64,000 nucleotides of DNA, taken from positions 1 through 64,000 of the forward strand of contig NZ_JAQOSO010000101.1 of the NCBI RefSeq assembly GCF_030068505.1, written 5' to 3'. This DNA comes from Roseofilum capinflatum BLCC-M114. Its GTDB lineage: Bacteria > Cyanobacteriota > Cyanobacteriia > Cyanobacteriales > Desertifilaceae. The notes under the pieces are model-generated. The model was not told the origin of the DNA. It saw only the letters and a list, made by a program, of their open reading frames with translations, and did not search any database. Shown piece after piece: positions 1-9,154 of this stretch (position 1 is its first letter; every line of letters starts with the position of its first letter). The position numbers and the translations under genes were made by a program.

Positions 1-175
1 TCCTCAACAGAAGACGCTCTAGAGTTAGAGGATTTCAGTGACACAGAAGACTTAGGAGACCTGTCTCTCGCAGACGAAACGGGAGAGAGCGAGTCAGAAG
101 ACATATTTGGATTAGAAGAATCCTCAACAGAAGACGCTCTAGAGTTAGAGGATTTCAGTGACACAGAAGACTTAG
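1..175 (+). repeat. 120-bp period direct repeat inside the CheA acidic linker
   Basis: The 55 bases at 1-55 recur at 121-175, giving a 120-bp period that is a multiple of three and keeps the frame. It encodes an acidic segment beginning SSTEDALELEDFSD. The array may extend left beyond the window. Confidence 0.9.
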
Positions 176-3100
176 AAGAGCTTTCTCCAACTCAGAAAAC
201 ACAAGAGAGCAGTGCGGAGAGTGACGATTTACTTGAATCACAAGAATCTTCAACTGACTTAGATTTAGAATCTTCTGATGTAGAGAACCCGAATGAAGTG
301 GATTCAGAAGCATTAGAAGAACTAGAGAGTTCTACTGAAATGATGCCACAGTTAGAAGATCAAGAGGCAGAAGAAGTTTTAAGCGAGTCAGAAGAAAACA
401 GGGATGAGTTTGATTTAATGATGGGTTCAGAACCCTCAAATGTAACTGATAATGGATCGAATTCAGATACAATTGTTGACGACTTTTTTGAGATATCAGA
501 TTCTAGTCCATCAACTCCCTCTTATTCTGCCTCAATAGATTCAGAGGACTTCTTTGAAGCAGCCTCTATGGATGTTGAGGAGGGACAATTGTCTAGTGAT
601 CCTGAAGATTGGATGGGAAATGATGGAGATGGAGAAACTACAGCAGAAACTGAACCTTCTCCAGAATTGAGCGAAGCAGAAAGTTTGATGGAGGATCTCG
701 AAGATTCTGAAGTTGATGCAGTAAGCAGTCAATTGGAAGTTGAAGATCAATCTGACTCTAATTTACCTGAAGAATTAGTGAATCAAGAGTTAGAATCCCT
801 AGAGTCAGAACCCTCCGAGATAGAGGATCTGGACTTAGGAGAGGATGCTTCGGAGTCAGTTAGTGAGGAGATGGATCTGGATTTAGATGGGTCTTCAGAT
901 TTAGAAGCGTTGAGCTTAGAAGAGGATGCTTCGGAGTCAATTGGTGAGGAGATGGATCTGGATTTAGATGGGTCTTCAGATTTAGAAGCGTTGAGCTTAG
1001 AAGAGGATGCTTCGGAGTCAATTGGTGAGGAGATGGATCTGGATTTAGATGGGTCTTCAGATTTAGAAGCGTTGAGCTTAGAAGAGGATGCTTCGGAGTC
1101 AGTTAGTGAGGAGATGGATCTGGATTTAGATGGGTCTTCAGATTTAGAAGCGTTGAGTTTAGAAGAGGATGCTTCGGAGTCAGTTAGTGAGGAGATGGAG
1201 CTAGATTTAGATGGGTCTTCAGATTTAGAAGCGTTGAGCTTAGAAGAGGATGCTTCGGAGTCAATTGGTGAGGAGATGGATCTGGATTTAGATGGGTCTT
1301 CAGATTTAGAAGCGTTGAGCTTAGAAGAGGATGCTTCGGAGTCAATTGGTGAGGAGATGGAGCTAGATTTAGGTGTAGAGGAAAGTGAGTCCTCTGAATC
1401 AGCAGATTTATTCGATTGGACTTCTGAATCAGCAGATGCAGAATTGGATGAAATGACTGATACAGATCCGAGTGAAAGTACATTAATCCAAGAAATGGAT
1501 GAGTTGGAATTTGGGGATAGCTTAGATCTTGATGAACCGGTGGTGGAAGAAACGTCTGAAAATCTCGATGGTTTAGATTTTTCCTTGGAGTTGGAGGAAA
1601 ATGAACCGGAAGATCTGTCAACCTTATTTCCAGATGAAGAAGCAAAGTTAGATGATGAAGGCAGTCTTGAGGATCTCGATGAGCTGAATTTGTTTGGAGA
1701 GGATTTAGAGGGGACGGGTGATACCTTAGAGAATTTAGATTTTGGTGATGATTTAGCGCTTGCGGATGGGTCTTCTGAGAGGTGGCAAGAGTTAGAGGCT
1801 TTTTTGGGAGAAGAGAAAGAGCAGCGTGAAAATATTGAAATCTTTACCCAGTTGGAGGCGTTTTTAGATGCACCCGTGACTTTACCGAGTCCATCTTTGC
1901 CTCAAGCGGTGAGTCATAAACCTGCGGAGGTTGTGCAAGACACTGAAGATGGTGATATCTTTGGTGAACTGGGAGATCTGATAGATCAAACAGATCAGGT
2001 GTTAGGGGGGCCGCCAACGGTTAATGTGGCAACGCCGCGATCGCCTAAACCCACGAAACGAGTTGAACAAAATATGCGGGTTCCCATCAAACAACTCGAT
2101 AACCTCAGTAACTTGGTTGGGGAATTGGTGGTGAACCGCAACAGCTTAGAGCAGAACCAGGAACGACTGCGCCAATGTTTAGATAACTTGCTGTACTTGG
2201 TGCAGCAACTGAGTGATGTGGGGGGCAAAATGCGCGATCTTTACGAGCGTAGTCTTCTAGAGTCCGCACTGCTGAGTTCTCGTCACAGTAATCGTAGCTC
2301 CTTCTCTGGTGGAAATGGATCGGGAGAGTCGGGCCAAAATGATGGTTGGGATCATATTGAAATGGATCGGTTTACTCCCTTCCATACTCTGTCCCAAGAA
2401 ACTATTGAGTTAATTGTCCGGGTACGGGAGTCTTCGTCTGATATCGAGTTTATTGTCGAAGAAACCGATCAAGTGACGCGCCAATTCCGCCAAGTCACCA
2501 CCCAGCTACAAGAAGGGTTAACCCGGACGCGAATGGTTCCCTTTGCACAAACGGCCGATCGCCTACCGGGAGCAGTACGGCGCATTGCCACCGGTTTGAA
2601 GAAGCAGGCAGAAATTCAGATCGAAGGGAAAGACACTCTGATCGACAAAATGATTCAAGAGCAGTTATTCGATCCGATGACTCACCTGATCAATAATGCC
2701 ATGACCCACGGGATTGAAAGCCCAGAGAAGCGTAAGCAGTTGGGCAAACCTCCAGCCGGTAAGATTACGGTTAGAGCGTTCCACCAAGGAAACCAAACAG
2801 TAATTTCCGTTTCTGACGATGGTGCGGGAATTAATATCGAGCGAGTCAAAGGGAAAGCTCTGGAAAAAGGTTTAATTACCCCTCAAGAAGCCCAATCCAT
2901 GTCTCGTTTAGATATCTACGATTTGTTGTTCCATCCTGGGTTTAGTACCAAGGATCAGGCGGATAATTTCGCCGGTCGAGGGGTAGGGATGGATGTAGTG
3001 CGAGTGGCGCTTCGAGACATTCGCGGGGTGATTACAACCGACTCAGCAGAAGGACAAGGGACAACTTTTACCATTCGTTTGCCGTTAACCTTGAGTATTT

Positions 3101-4029
3101 CTAAGGCACTCAGTTGTATTAGTAACCATGCCAGAATTGCCTTCCCCATGGATGGGGTGGAAGACATGCTCGATGTTCCCAAAGAGCGGATTTATGAAAA
3201 TTCAGAGGGAGTCAATTGTATTAAATGGCGGGATACGGAGCTACCTTTTAGGCCCCTCTCAGAGTTGTTGCAGTATAACCGAACGATTGGCCGGGGACGA
3301 GTGTTTGCTGGTTCGAGCGAGGATGACATTATCTCAATTGTGATTTTGCGAAGTGCGGGTCAGTATTTGGCGCTTCAGGTGGATCAGGTGTTAGGAGAGC
3401 AAGAGATTGTAATCAAGCAGTTAGAAGGGCCGATTCCTAAACCGGTGGGTGTAGCGGGAGCGACGGTACTTGGAGATGGTCGGATTATGCCGATCGCCGA
3501 TGTTCTAGAGTTAATTGACCTGTCGATGGGTCGTTCTCGACAGAATATTGGCATGTGGGAAGAAGTGGTTCCCCCTGAACCGGAACCGATTGACAAGTCT
3601 GAACCGACAGTGTTAATTGTGGACGACTCAATTACGGTGCGCGAGCTGTTATCGATGACGTTTGTGAAGTCTGGATATCGGGTAGAACAGGCTCGAAATG
3701 GATTAGATGCTTGGGAGAAATTGCGAGCAGGTTTGCCGTGTGACATGATTTTCTGTGATATTGAGATGCCCAAACTCAACGGTTTGGAGTTGTTAGAGCG
3801 TCTTCAGGGGGATGAAATACTTAAGCAAATCCCCATGGCGATGTTGACCTCACGGGGTGCGTCTAAGTATCAGCAACATGCGGCATCCTTGGGAGCCAAG
3901 GGCTATTTCACCAAGCCTTATTTGGAGGAAGCCCTGTTAGAAGCGGCTCAACGGATGCTCAAAGGAGACAATCTGTTAGAGGGAGATCTCTCTGAGGCGA
4001 CTTCTGAGGAGGCGATCGCCGAAAGTTAG
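1..4029 (+). CDS. CheA-like hybrid histidine kinase with response-regulator domain (5' end outside window)
   Basis: The frame is open from base 1, so this is a 3' fragment (1342 codons); any N-terminal Hpt/P1 domain lies upstream. Residues 1 to about 680 are a Glu/Asp/Ser-rich low-complexity linker with two repeat families. Then follow a CheA dimerisation region (about 688-860), an ATPase domain with N-box HLINNAMTHGIES, DDGAGI and GRGVGMDV (about 880-1030), a CheW-like regulatory domain (about 1035-1180), and a receiver domain with Asp1208/Asp1209, phospho-acceptor Asp1253 in CDIEMP, and a Lys in FTKPY. By family it should autophosphorylate at a histidine and pass phosphate to CheY-type regulators, controlling twitching motility or phototaxis (PixL/PilL type in cyanobacteria). 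The gene downstream is unrelated, so this is probably the last gene of a chemotaxis-like operon. The family call is firm; the exact pathway is inferred. Confidence 0.95.
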   Translation, partial: SSTEDALELEDFSDTEDLGDLSLADETGESESEDIFGLEESSTEDALELEDFSDTEDLEELSPTQKTQESSAESDDLLESQESSTDLDLESSDVENPNEVDSEALEELESSTEMMPQLEDQEAEEVLSESEENRDEFDLMMGSEPSNVTDNGSNSDTIVDDFFEISDSSPSTPSYSASIDSEDFFEAASMDVEEGQLSSDPEDWMGNDGDGETTAETEPSPELSEAESLMEDLEDSEVDAVSSQLEVEDQSDSNLPEELVNQELESLESEPSEIEDLDLGEDASESVSEEMDLDLDGSSDLEALSLEEDASESIGEEMDLDLDGSSDLEALSLEEDASESIGEEMDLDLDGSSDLEALSLEEDASESVSEEMDLDLDGSSDLEALSLEEDASESVSEEMELDLDGSSDLEALSLEEDASESIGEEMDLDLDGSSDLEALSLEEDASESIGEEMELDLGVEESESSESADLFDWTSESADAELDEMTDTDPSESTLIQEMDELEFGDSLDLDEPVVEETSENLDGLDFSLELEENEPEDLSTLFPDEEAKLDDEGSLEDLDELNLFGEDLEGTGDTLENLDFGDDLALADGSSERWQELEAFLGEEKEQRENIEIFTQLEAFLDAPVTLPSPSLPQAVSHKPAEVVQDTEDGDIFGELGDLIDQTDQVLGGPPTVNVATPRSPKPTKRVEQNMRVPIKQLDNLSNLVGELVVNRNSLEQNQERLRQCLDNLLYLVQQLSDVGGKMRDLYERSLLESALLSSRHSNRSSFSGGNGSGESGQNDGWDHIEMDRFTPFHTLSQETIELIVRVRESSSDIEFIVEETDQVTRQFRQVTTQLQEGLTRTRMVPFAQTADRLPGAVRRIATGLKKQAEIQIEGKDTLIDKMIQEQLFDPMTHLINNAMTHGIESPEKRKQLGKPPAGKITVRAFHQGNQTVISVSDDGAGINIERVKGKALEKGLITPQEAQSMSRLDIYDLLFHPGFSTKDQADNFAGRGVGMDVVRVALRDIRGVITTDSAEGQGTTFTIRLPLTLSISKALSCISNHARIAFPMDGVEDMLDVPKERIYENSEGVNCIKWRDTELPFRPLSELLQYNRTIGRGRVFAGSSEDDIISIVILRSAGQYLALQVDQVLGEQEIVIKQLEGPIPKPVGVAGATVLGDGRIMPIADVLELIDLSMGRSRQNIGMWEEVVPPEPEPIDKSEPTVLIVDDSITVRELLSMTFVKSGYRVEQARNGLDAWEKLRAGLPCDMIFCDIEMPKLNGLELLERLQGDEILKQIPMAMLTSRGASKYQQHAASLGAKGYFTKPYLEEALLEAAQRMLKGDNLLEGDLSEATSEEAIAES
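841..1371 (+). repeat. 81-bp tandem repeat, six full copies plus a partial, coding for a 27-residue acidic unit
   Basis: Copies start at 841, 922, 1003, 1084, 1165, 1246 and 1327; the last diverges after about 45 bases. Each unit encodes EEDASES(V/I)(S/G)EEM followed by (D/E)LDLDGSSDLEALSL. Copies differ at only a few bases, so recent expansion by slippage or recombination is likely. The repeat is coding and in frame, and is not a CRISPR. Confidence 0.95.
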
Positions 4030-4131
4030 CCCGTCTTGTACATCCCCATTGCATCAGCGATATAAAAACCAGAGATCTAAAATGGGATAAGATAGGGTTG
4101 ATACACAGACGGTGCAATGGGAGGCTCAACT

Positions 4132-4353
4132 ATGGCAATGCTCACTATCTCCAAGCAGGCAATTTCTCAGATGACTTCAGAAGATATCGCCATGCTCGCC
4201 AACCGTTTGGAAAAAGATGAGTATAGTAATGCTTTTGAAGGGTTAAGGGACTGGCATCTATTGCGGGCGATCGCCTTCCAGCGTCCTGAAATGGTAGACA
4301 TCGTTCAACCCTATCTCTATTTATTAGATATGGAAGCCTACGATGAAGCATAG
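4132..4353 (+). CDS. Small conserved-looking hypothetical protein (73 aa)
   Basis: I do not recognise a named family. The product is soluble and mostly helical in appearance, beginning MAMLTISKQAI, with a central acidic stretch and no signal peptide or membrane segment. I chose ATG 4132 over ATG 4117 because a Shine-Dalgarno sequence GGGAGG at 4119-4124 lies seven bases before 4132 and would be inside the coding region of the longer form. The codons contain a GCGATCGC site as neighbouring genes do. It lies about 100 bp after the CheA stop and about 170 bp before the antiporter, so it is probably its own unit. Function unknown. Confidence 0.65.
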   Translation: MAMLTISKQAISQMTSEDIAMLANRLEKDEYSNAFEGLRDWHLLRAIAFQRPEMVDIVQPYLYLLDMEAYDEA

Positions 4354-4463
4354 ACCACACCAGGAACCCAGGGGAAGAAGGATGTCGCAGATCAGACAAG
4401 CGTTCATCCTTTTTCCTCTTTATTGAATCGATTGACGTATCATTTCATCTTCCCCAAGCTAGA

Positions 4464-4489
4464 CTGGATCGGGTTTTACGCCGATCCAG
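4464..4489. other. Hairpin-forming inverted repeat upstream of the antiporter gene
   Basis: CTGGATCGG and CCGATCCAG are perfect 9-bp arms around an 8-base loop. No T-run follows on either strand, so a simple intrinsic terminator is not well supported. It could be a stabilising 3' hairpin for the small gene or a leader structure for the gene at 4527. Confidence 0.45.
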
Positions 4490-4526
4490 ATCGTTCCTCA
4501 ATTTTCTTTGTTTAATTATCCGATCT

Positions 4527-5468
4527 ATGACATCTGTAATTCTTCTGTGGTCTGTAGTTTTTGTTATTAGTTTAGCAGCCTTAATTAAATCCGCCGACTA
4601 TTTTACCGAATCAGCCGAAGTTTTAGGATTATTTTTCCGCTTTCCCTCCTTCATTGTCGGAGTCTTACTCTTATCTGTTGGCACATCCCTACCGGAACTA
4701 CTCTCGTCCCTCGTTGCCGTTTTCGATAACTCTTCTGAAATTGTTTTTGGTAATGTTCTCGGATCGAATATTGCCAACATTTTCCTCATTGTCGGAGTCG
4801 CAGCCGTTGTTAGTAAAGGAATTATTCTAGAATACGATTTAACCCGAGTTGATCTCCCCCTACTGTTAGGTTCAGCCTTACTTCTCATTCTCGCTGTAAT
4901 TAATCAACAATTTTCCCAAGGTGAAGCCATTTTTTGTATTCTTGGATATATCGTTTACCTTTTCTACACCCTCAGTCATCGCAGCGAAGAAGACGATATA
5001 GACAACCCTCGTCCCCAAACGTTTCCCATTAAAGCAACCCTTATTTTAATTGTTAGTTGTATTGGATTATATTTTGGTGCAAATTACACCATTCAATCCG
5101 TCACCAAAATATCAGAAGAATTAAATATAGGAAAACATATTATTGCCGTTAGCGCTGTAGCCCTAGGAACCTCTTTACCGGAATTAATTGTTAGTTTAAA
5201 TGCAGCCCGCAAAGGCAATGCAGAAATGGCCCTAGGAAATGTAGTTGGCTCTAACATCTTTAACTCCCTAGTCGTTATGGGAATTCCCGGATTAATTGCC
5301 GAATTAGAAATCAACCAAGATTTACTCATTATTGGCTTACCGTTTTTTGCCGCCGGAACTCTTTTATTTTATACGGTTACCCAGGATAAAAATATTACTC
5401 AATGGGAAGGTCTGTTGTTTTTTGTCTTTTATGGGTTGTTTATTGCCAAGTTCTTTGATTTAGTTTGA
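4527..5468 (+). CDS. Calcium/sodium antiporter, CaCA family (YrbG-like)
   Basis: An integral membrane exchanger of 313 aa with about ten hydrophobic segments. The two signature alpha-repeats are clear: GTSLPELLSS followed by GNVLGSNIAN (about residues 55-90) and a second GTSLPELIVS followed by GNVVGSNIFN (about 215-250), as in bacterial Na+/Ca2+ exchangers and YrbG. A hydrophilic, acidic loop near the middle (HRSEEDDID) separates the halves. By family it exchanges Na+ or H+ for Ca2+ across the cytoplasmic membrane; substrate cannot be fixed from sequence alone. Its last 40 bases overlap the end of the convergent gene at 5429. Local AT content is higher than in truB or accC. Confidence 0.9.
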   Translation: MTSVILLWSVVFVISLAALIKSADYFTESAEVLGLFFRFPSFIVGVLLLSVGTSLPELLSSLVAVFDNSSEIVFGNVLGSNIANIFLIVGVAAVVSKGIILEYDLTRVDLPLLLGSALLLILAVINQQFSQGEAIFCILGYIVYLFYTLSHRSEEDDIDNPRPQTFPIKATLILIVSCIGLYFGANYTIQSVTKISEELNIGKHIIAVSAVALGTSLPELIVSLNAARKGNAEMALGNVVGSNIFNSLVVMGIPGLIAELEINQDLLIIGLPFFAAGTLLFYTVTQDKNITQWEGLLFFVFYGLFIAKFFDLV

Positions 5469-6790
5469 AGGGTTGCGGATTTTTCCTCCCCTTGCAAGGT
5501 TTCGACAATACGGTTAGCAATATATCGGGAAAAAAGTTGGTTACCCAGAATAGTGTAGTGGCAACAATCATCCTTATATACCGGTTGAGCTTCAGCATCA
5601 AAAATGGTTACCGCATTGAAAACATTGACCCCATTTTGTTGTAATTGATCGATAGCATCGATTAAAACCGGATAACCCTGTCTGACGGGTTCAGCATAAA
5701 CTTGTTCTGGATTAATAGCTTCTTTTTGCTCTTGGGGAGTAAATTGACGTTGGGTCAGATAATATTGATTCGGTTGCAGAAAATGGAAGTATAGCCCATT
5801 TTGACTTGTTAAAGTTTGATGCATTAAAACAGAACTGTTTACCCAAGTTTGCGCGATTTTAGAATAGAGATTTTCGGGTGTTGTTTCTGGATCGGGGGGA
5901 TTGAGATAAAACAGGCTAAAGGCGTTAGACGTAGGATCTAACATGAGTTGTTCTGAAGTTTTCTTTTGCTGCTGTTTTAAGAACTGTTGATAGTCGAACC
6001 GCAAGATTTGATCGTAAAATTGATGACCCATATAACATAGTGCAAACCAACAAGTATTTTGGTGACTTTGGAGACTGCGAAGGGTAGCATTATATTCACG
6101 GGTTTTAATCGCTATTTGTAGATCTTTATCGGAGAATTGATGATTTCCCAAATTGACTAGGGCTTTCATCAAGGAAGCATTGGGTAAGGATAAGTGGATA
6201 TTTTCGGGATAATTAAGGCTCGATAAGGCAACTTCATTAAAGCCATCAATGTTAATCACCATATCAAAAGATTGTCCCAGGGATAAAAAATAGTTGAAGA
6301 CTAATAATTGCTGAGGTTGTTTATAGCCTCCCTGGGAAAAATTTAAGATCATAATTTCTCGATCCGCAAATTGGGGAAGTTGCTGGAGTGTATTGGTGAT
6401 AATTTGATACTGAGCTTCCGTATTGGCGATCGCCACCGCACCCGATCCGCCAAAAATACCGATCAGATACTGGCGATCGTTTTCTTTCAGCACAGGATAA
6501 TCCCTGGGTGAACCAAATTGATAATTATTAATCGTTGGCTCTTCTGGCTTAAAATCAGTATAGCCAAAATAAGGGTGTAATCGTAACTGTAAACTATCTT
6601 TCAACTCAATTCCCGTATTTTCCCTTTCCTCCAGTTGGGAATAGGTTGGGTTCGAGGCTGGGGAGCGTGTATAAAAAAACTGCCACCTTGTCAGTCCATA
6701 CCATCCAAGGGATAGCAGCTCTAAAGACACTACAATAGTGCTGATATTGATTAAAATAACTTTAATCCATTTTGGCTCAAACTTCACCAT
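5429..6790 (-). CDS. Membrane-anchored SGNH/GDSL-hydrolase-like protein, copy 1
   Basis: A 453-aa protein with one N-terminal membrane segment (about residues 12-32) and the remainder presumably outside the membrane. SGNH blocks are visible: GIFGGSGA (Ser116 in the nucleophile position, GGS instead of GDS), NIDGFNE in the middle, and DDCCHYTILGN near the C-terminus (Asp-x3-His, His about 411). By family this would be an esterase or an O-acetyl transfer/esterase enzyme acting on cell-surface polysaccharide, but the substrate is inferred. It is a paralogue of the gene at 6796-8145, which lies five bases upstream, so the two are probably co-transcribed. Its 3' end overlaps the convergent antiporter gene by 40 bp. 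Confidence 0.7.
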   Translation of the reverse strand: MVKFEPKWIKVILINISTIVVSLELLSLGWYGLTRWQFFYTRSPASNPTYSQLEERENTGIELKDSLQLRLHPYFGYTDFKPEEPTINNYQFGSPRDYPVLKENDRQYLIGIFGGSGAVAIANTEAQYQIITNTLQQLPQFADREIMILNFSQGGYKQPQQLLVFNYFLSLGQSFDMVINIDGFNEVALSSLNYPENIHLSLPNASLMKALVNLGNHQFSDKDLQIAIKTREYNATLRSLQSHQNTCWFALCYMGHQFYDQILRFDYQQFLKQQQKKTSEQLMLDPTSNAFSLFYLNPPDPETTPENLYSKIAQTWVNSSVLMHQTLTSQNGLYFHFLQPNQYYLTQRQFTPQEQKEAINPEQVYAEPVRQGYPVLIDAIDQLQQNGVNVFNAVTIFDAEAQPVYKDDCCHYTILGNQLFSRYIANRIVETLQGEEKSATLQTKSKNLAINNP

Positions 6791-6795
6791 GATCG

Positions 6796-8145
6796 CTATA
6801 GATTCGATTGACTGAGGGTCAGGGCAATTTGACTGGCCACAAAGTTAGCAAAAATATTTCTTCCTTTTTGATTATAGTGGCAACAGGTATCAATATAAAC
6901 GGTATCGGTCTCGGAATCAAAAGCAGTGACCCCATTGACAAAATACACCCCTGTGTCTAATAGTTTCTCACTGGCTGCGACTAAATAGGGATAACCGGAT
7001 GTTACTCCATCAACATAAGGATTACGGGTATTATTTTCTGGGGCAAATTGCTGTTGTTCTTCTGGACTAAACTGCCGTTGAGTAGAATGATATTGATTCG
7101 GTTGCAAGACATGGAAATAGGGAATATTCTGGGATTGCAGAACTGAATACATGGCTAAAGAAGACTGTACCCATATTTGGCTCATTCTTTCATAATCTGT
7201 TTGTCTTCCTTGACTCTCCCAAGGCTGGAGATAAATTAAAGATTCATCGGGGGTGGTAGACTTTTTGCGCCGATCTTCAAAGTCTTTGAGGCGATCGTAA
7301 TAGTTCTTGATTAAAACCCTTGAACGGATCTGTTCCCAAGCGTAACACAAGGACAAGGCGCAGTCTTTTTGGGCTTGTAAGCTCTCTTTGAGTTTGTCTT
7401 TAATTTCAATGACCTCAAGCATGATTTTCATTTGTGCTGTCGAGAGGTTATTATTGGCTAACTGCACGAGAGGCATGACTTGCAGAGCGCTTGGCATGGA
7501 AGGGGCGATGTTTTTTTTAACATTATTGTTGGCGATCGCGACTTCATTAAAGCCATCAATATTAATGACTAAATCTAGCTCTTGACCTTGGGATAAGAAA
7601 TAATTTAGGGTTAGGAGTTGTTGGGGTTGCTTATATCCCCCTTGGGCAAAATTCAAGAGGACAATTTCTTTATCGCTAAATTGAGGTAAGGTTTGTAGGG
7701 TTCTGGTGAGGGTCGGGTTTTCAATTTCATTCATATAATAAAAGGTGGCCACCGAACCGCCAAAAATACCCACCAGTACCTGATTGGAATTTTGGCGTAT
7801 GTAGGGATAATTAACTTGGGAGACCAAACCATAATTATTGGCATGAAATACGGACTGAAACTCAAAACCGCCAAATCCGCTTCCGGGTTTAGAGATATAG
7901 CCAAAAAAGGGATGTAAGATTTCTGTGATATTTTGTTCTAAACGAATACCCTGTTGATCGAGGTTAATGGGATCGTCTTCTGGGCTGGTGGAGTCCTGGG
8001 GCGATCGCCAATAATACAGTTGTTGATGTTGAGAGGCATAAAAACCTAAACAAACGCCCTCTAAGAATAGGAACATCAGAACCAGGTTGATTCCCAGAAT
8101 TTTGATCCCATTCCCTAAAGAAGGCAATTTTATCCGTCCTTTCAT
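6796..8145 (-). CDS. Membrane-anchored SGNH/GDSL-hydrolase-like protein, copy 2
   Basis: A 449-aa protein with one N-terminal hydrophobic helix (about residues 13-34). It shares long stretches with the next gene: GIFGGS(V/G)A, NF(A/S)QGGYKQPQQLL, VINIDGFNEVA and a C-terminal D(T/D)CCHY motif followed by a Gly/Asn pair. The Ser-Asp-His pattern fits the SGNH fold. It is the first gene of the pair, with the other copy starting five bases after its stop. Tandem duplication followed by divergence is the simplest history. Role inferred as surface-polysaccharide modification; no exopolysaccharide or MBOAT gene is visible next to it in this window. Confidence 0.7.
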   Translation of the reverse strand: MKGRIKLPSLGNGIKILGINLVLMFLFLEGVCLGFYASQHQQLYYWRSPQDSTSPEDDPINLDQQGIRLEQNITEILHPFFGYISKPGSGFGGFEFQSVFHANNYGLVSQVNYPYIRQNSNQVLVGIFGGSVATFYYMNEIENPTLTRTLQTLPQFSDKEIVLLNFAQGGYKQPQQLLTLNYFLSQGQELDLVINIDGFNEVAIANNNVKKNIAPSMPSALQVMPLVQLANNNLSTAQMKIMLEVIEIKDKLKESLQAQKDCALSLCYAWEQIRSRVLIKNYYDRLKDFEDRRKKSTTPDESLIYLQPWESQGRQTDYERMSQIWVQSSLAMYSVLQSQNIPYFHVLQPNQYHSTQRQFSPEEQQQFAPENNTRNPYVDGVTSGYPYLVAASEKLLDTGVYFVNGVTAFDSETDTVYIDTCCHYNQKGRNIFANFVASQIALTLSQSNL

Positions 8146-8245
8146 CGATCTACCCTCAACCCAGGGCTGAGTCCTGTTTAATCAATCGAGTAATATAGCA
8201 CGATCTGGGGTAATCTAGGGAGAGAAGCTCAGTTCCATCCCCTGA

Positions 8246-9139
8246 ATGACGTTTGGATTTCTCAACCTTAACAAACCCCCTGGTTACACTTCCCATGATT
8301 GTGTGGCGCGGGTACGTCGTTTGTTACGAACTAAGCGGGTTGGCCATGGGGGAACCCTAGACCCGGCGGCGGTGGGAGTTCTGCCGATGGCCCTGGGGAA
8401 AGCGACCCGTTTGTTACAGTTTTTACCTCAAGATAAGGCTTATAAGGCGACAATTCGCTTTGGGGTGCGGACACAAACGGATGATTTAGAGGGAGAGACG
8501 ATCGCCTCTCAACCGGTTCCTGATTTAAGTTTAGAGTCAATTCAGTGGGCTTTAAGTCAATTTCGGGGCAAAATTGAGCAAATTCCCCCCATTTATAGCG
8601 CCATTCAGGTGGGGGGAAAACGTTTATATAAAATTGCCAGACAGGGGGAGACGGTTGAAGTGCCAGCGCGAACGGTGGAAGTGTATGATATCAGCATCTT
8701 AGATTGGCGGCCGGGGGACTTTCCAGAGCTGGATGTGGCCATTTCTTGCGGGCCAGGAACCTATATTCGGGCGATCGCCCGCGACTTAGGCGATCACGTT
8801 AACACGGGCGCAACCCTCGCCCACCTGACTCGCACTCAAAGCAGTGGATTTTGCTTAGACGAAAGTATTACCCTTGACGAATTAGAACAACAACTACAAC
8901 AGCAAACCTTTACCCCTATCTCTCCCCACAGTGCCTTAAGTCATCTTCCAGAGTGCATCCTCTCCACCTCCCAAGTGCGCTCCTGGTTCCATGGTCAACA
9001 ATTGCCGATCGCCGGTGAAGATCTATCCGGGGGAGTCGTGTGCGTCAGTTCCCCAACCGGCGAATTTATGGGTATGGGAGAACTTAAACAAACGAATCTA
9101 GAGTGGGGGTTACATCCGAAAGTTGTCTTTTCTGATTAA
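8246..9139 (+). CDS. truB: tRNA pseudouridine(55) synthase TruB
   Basis: The protein (297 aa) starts with the TruB signature FLNLNKPPGYTSHD and holds the catalytic motif GHGGTLDPAAVGVLP, whose Asp attacks uridine 55 in the T-loop of tRNAs. Other family blocks are KAYKATIRFG, PPIYSAIQVGGKRLYKIAR and GTYIRAIARDLG. Length is normal for bacterial TruB with a short C-terminal domain. It is followed with no gap by the DUF62 gene, whose first possible ATG overlaps the TAA region, so the two are probably co-transcribed. Confidence 0.97.
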   Translation: MTFGFLNLNKPPGYTSHDCVARVRRLLRTKRVGHGGTLDPAAVGVLPMALGKATRLLQFLPQDKAYKATIRFGVRTQTDDLEGETIASQPVPDLSLESIQWALSQFRGKIEQIPPIYSAIQVGGKRLYKIARQGETVEVPARTVEVYDISILDWRPGDFPELDVAISCGPGTYIRAIARDLGDHVNTGATLAHLTRTQSSGFCLDESITLDELEQQLQQQTFTPISPHSALSHLPECILSTSQVRSWFHGQQLPIAGEDLSGGVVCVSSPTGEFMGMGELKQTNLEWGLHPKVVFSD

Positions 9140-9154
9140 ATGAGGGGAATGACT

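Noticed and set aside
841-1371. Regular repeats that could suggest a CRISPR array
   Set aside because: Units are contiguous with no variable spacers, are in frame, and encode one acidic peptide unit.
1184-1645. Minus-strand frame of 153 codons with repeated LTPKHPLLSSTLLN units
   Set aside because: It is the antisense shadow of the 81-bp repeat in the CheA gene; periodicity and composition come from the coding strand.
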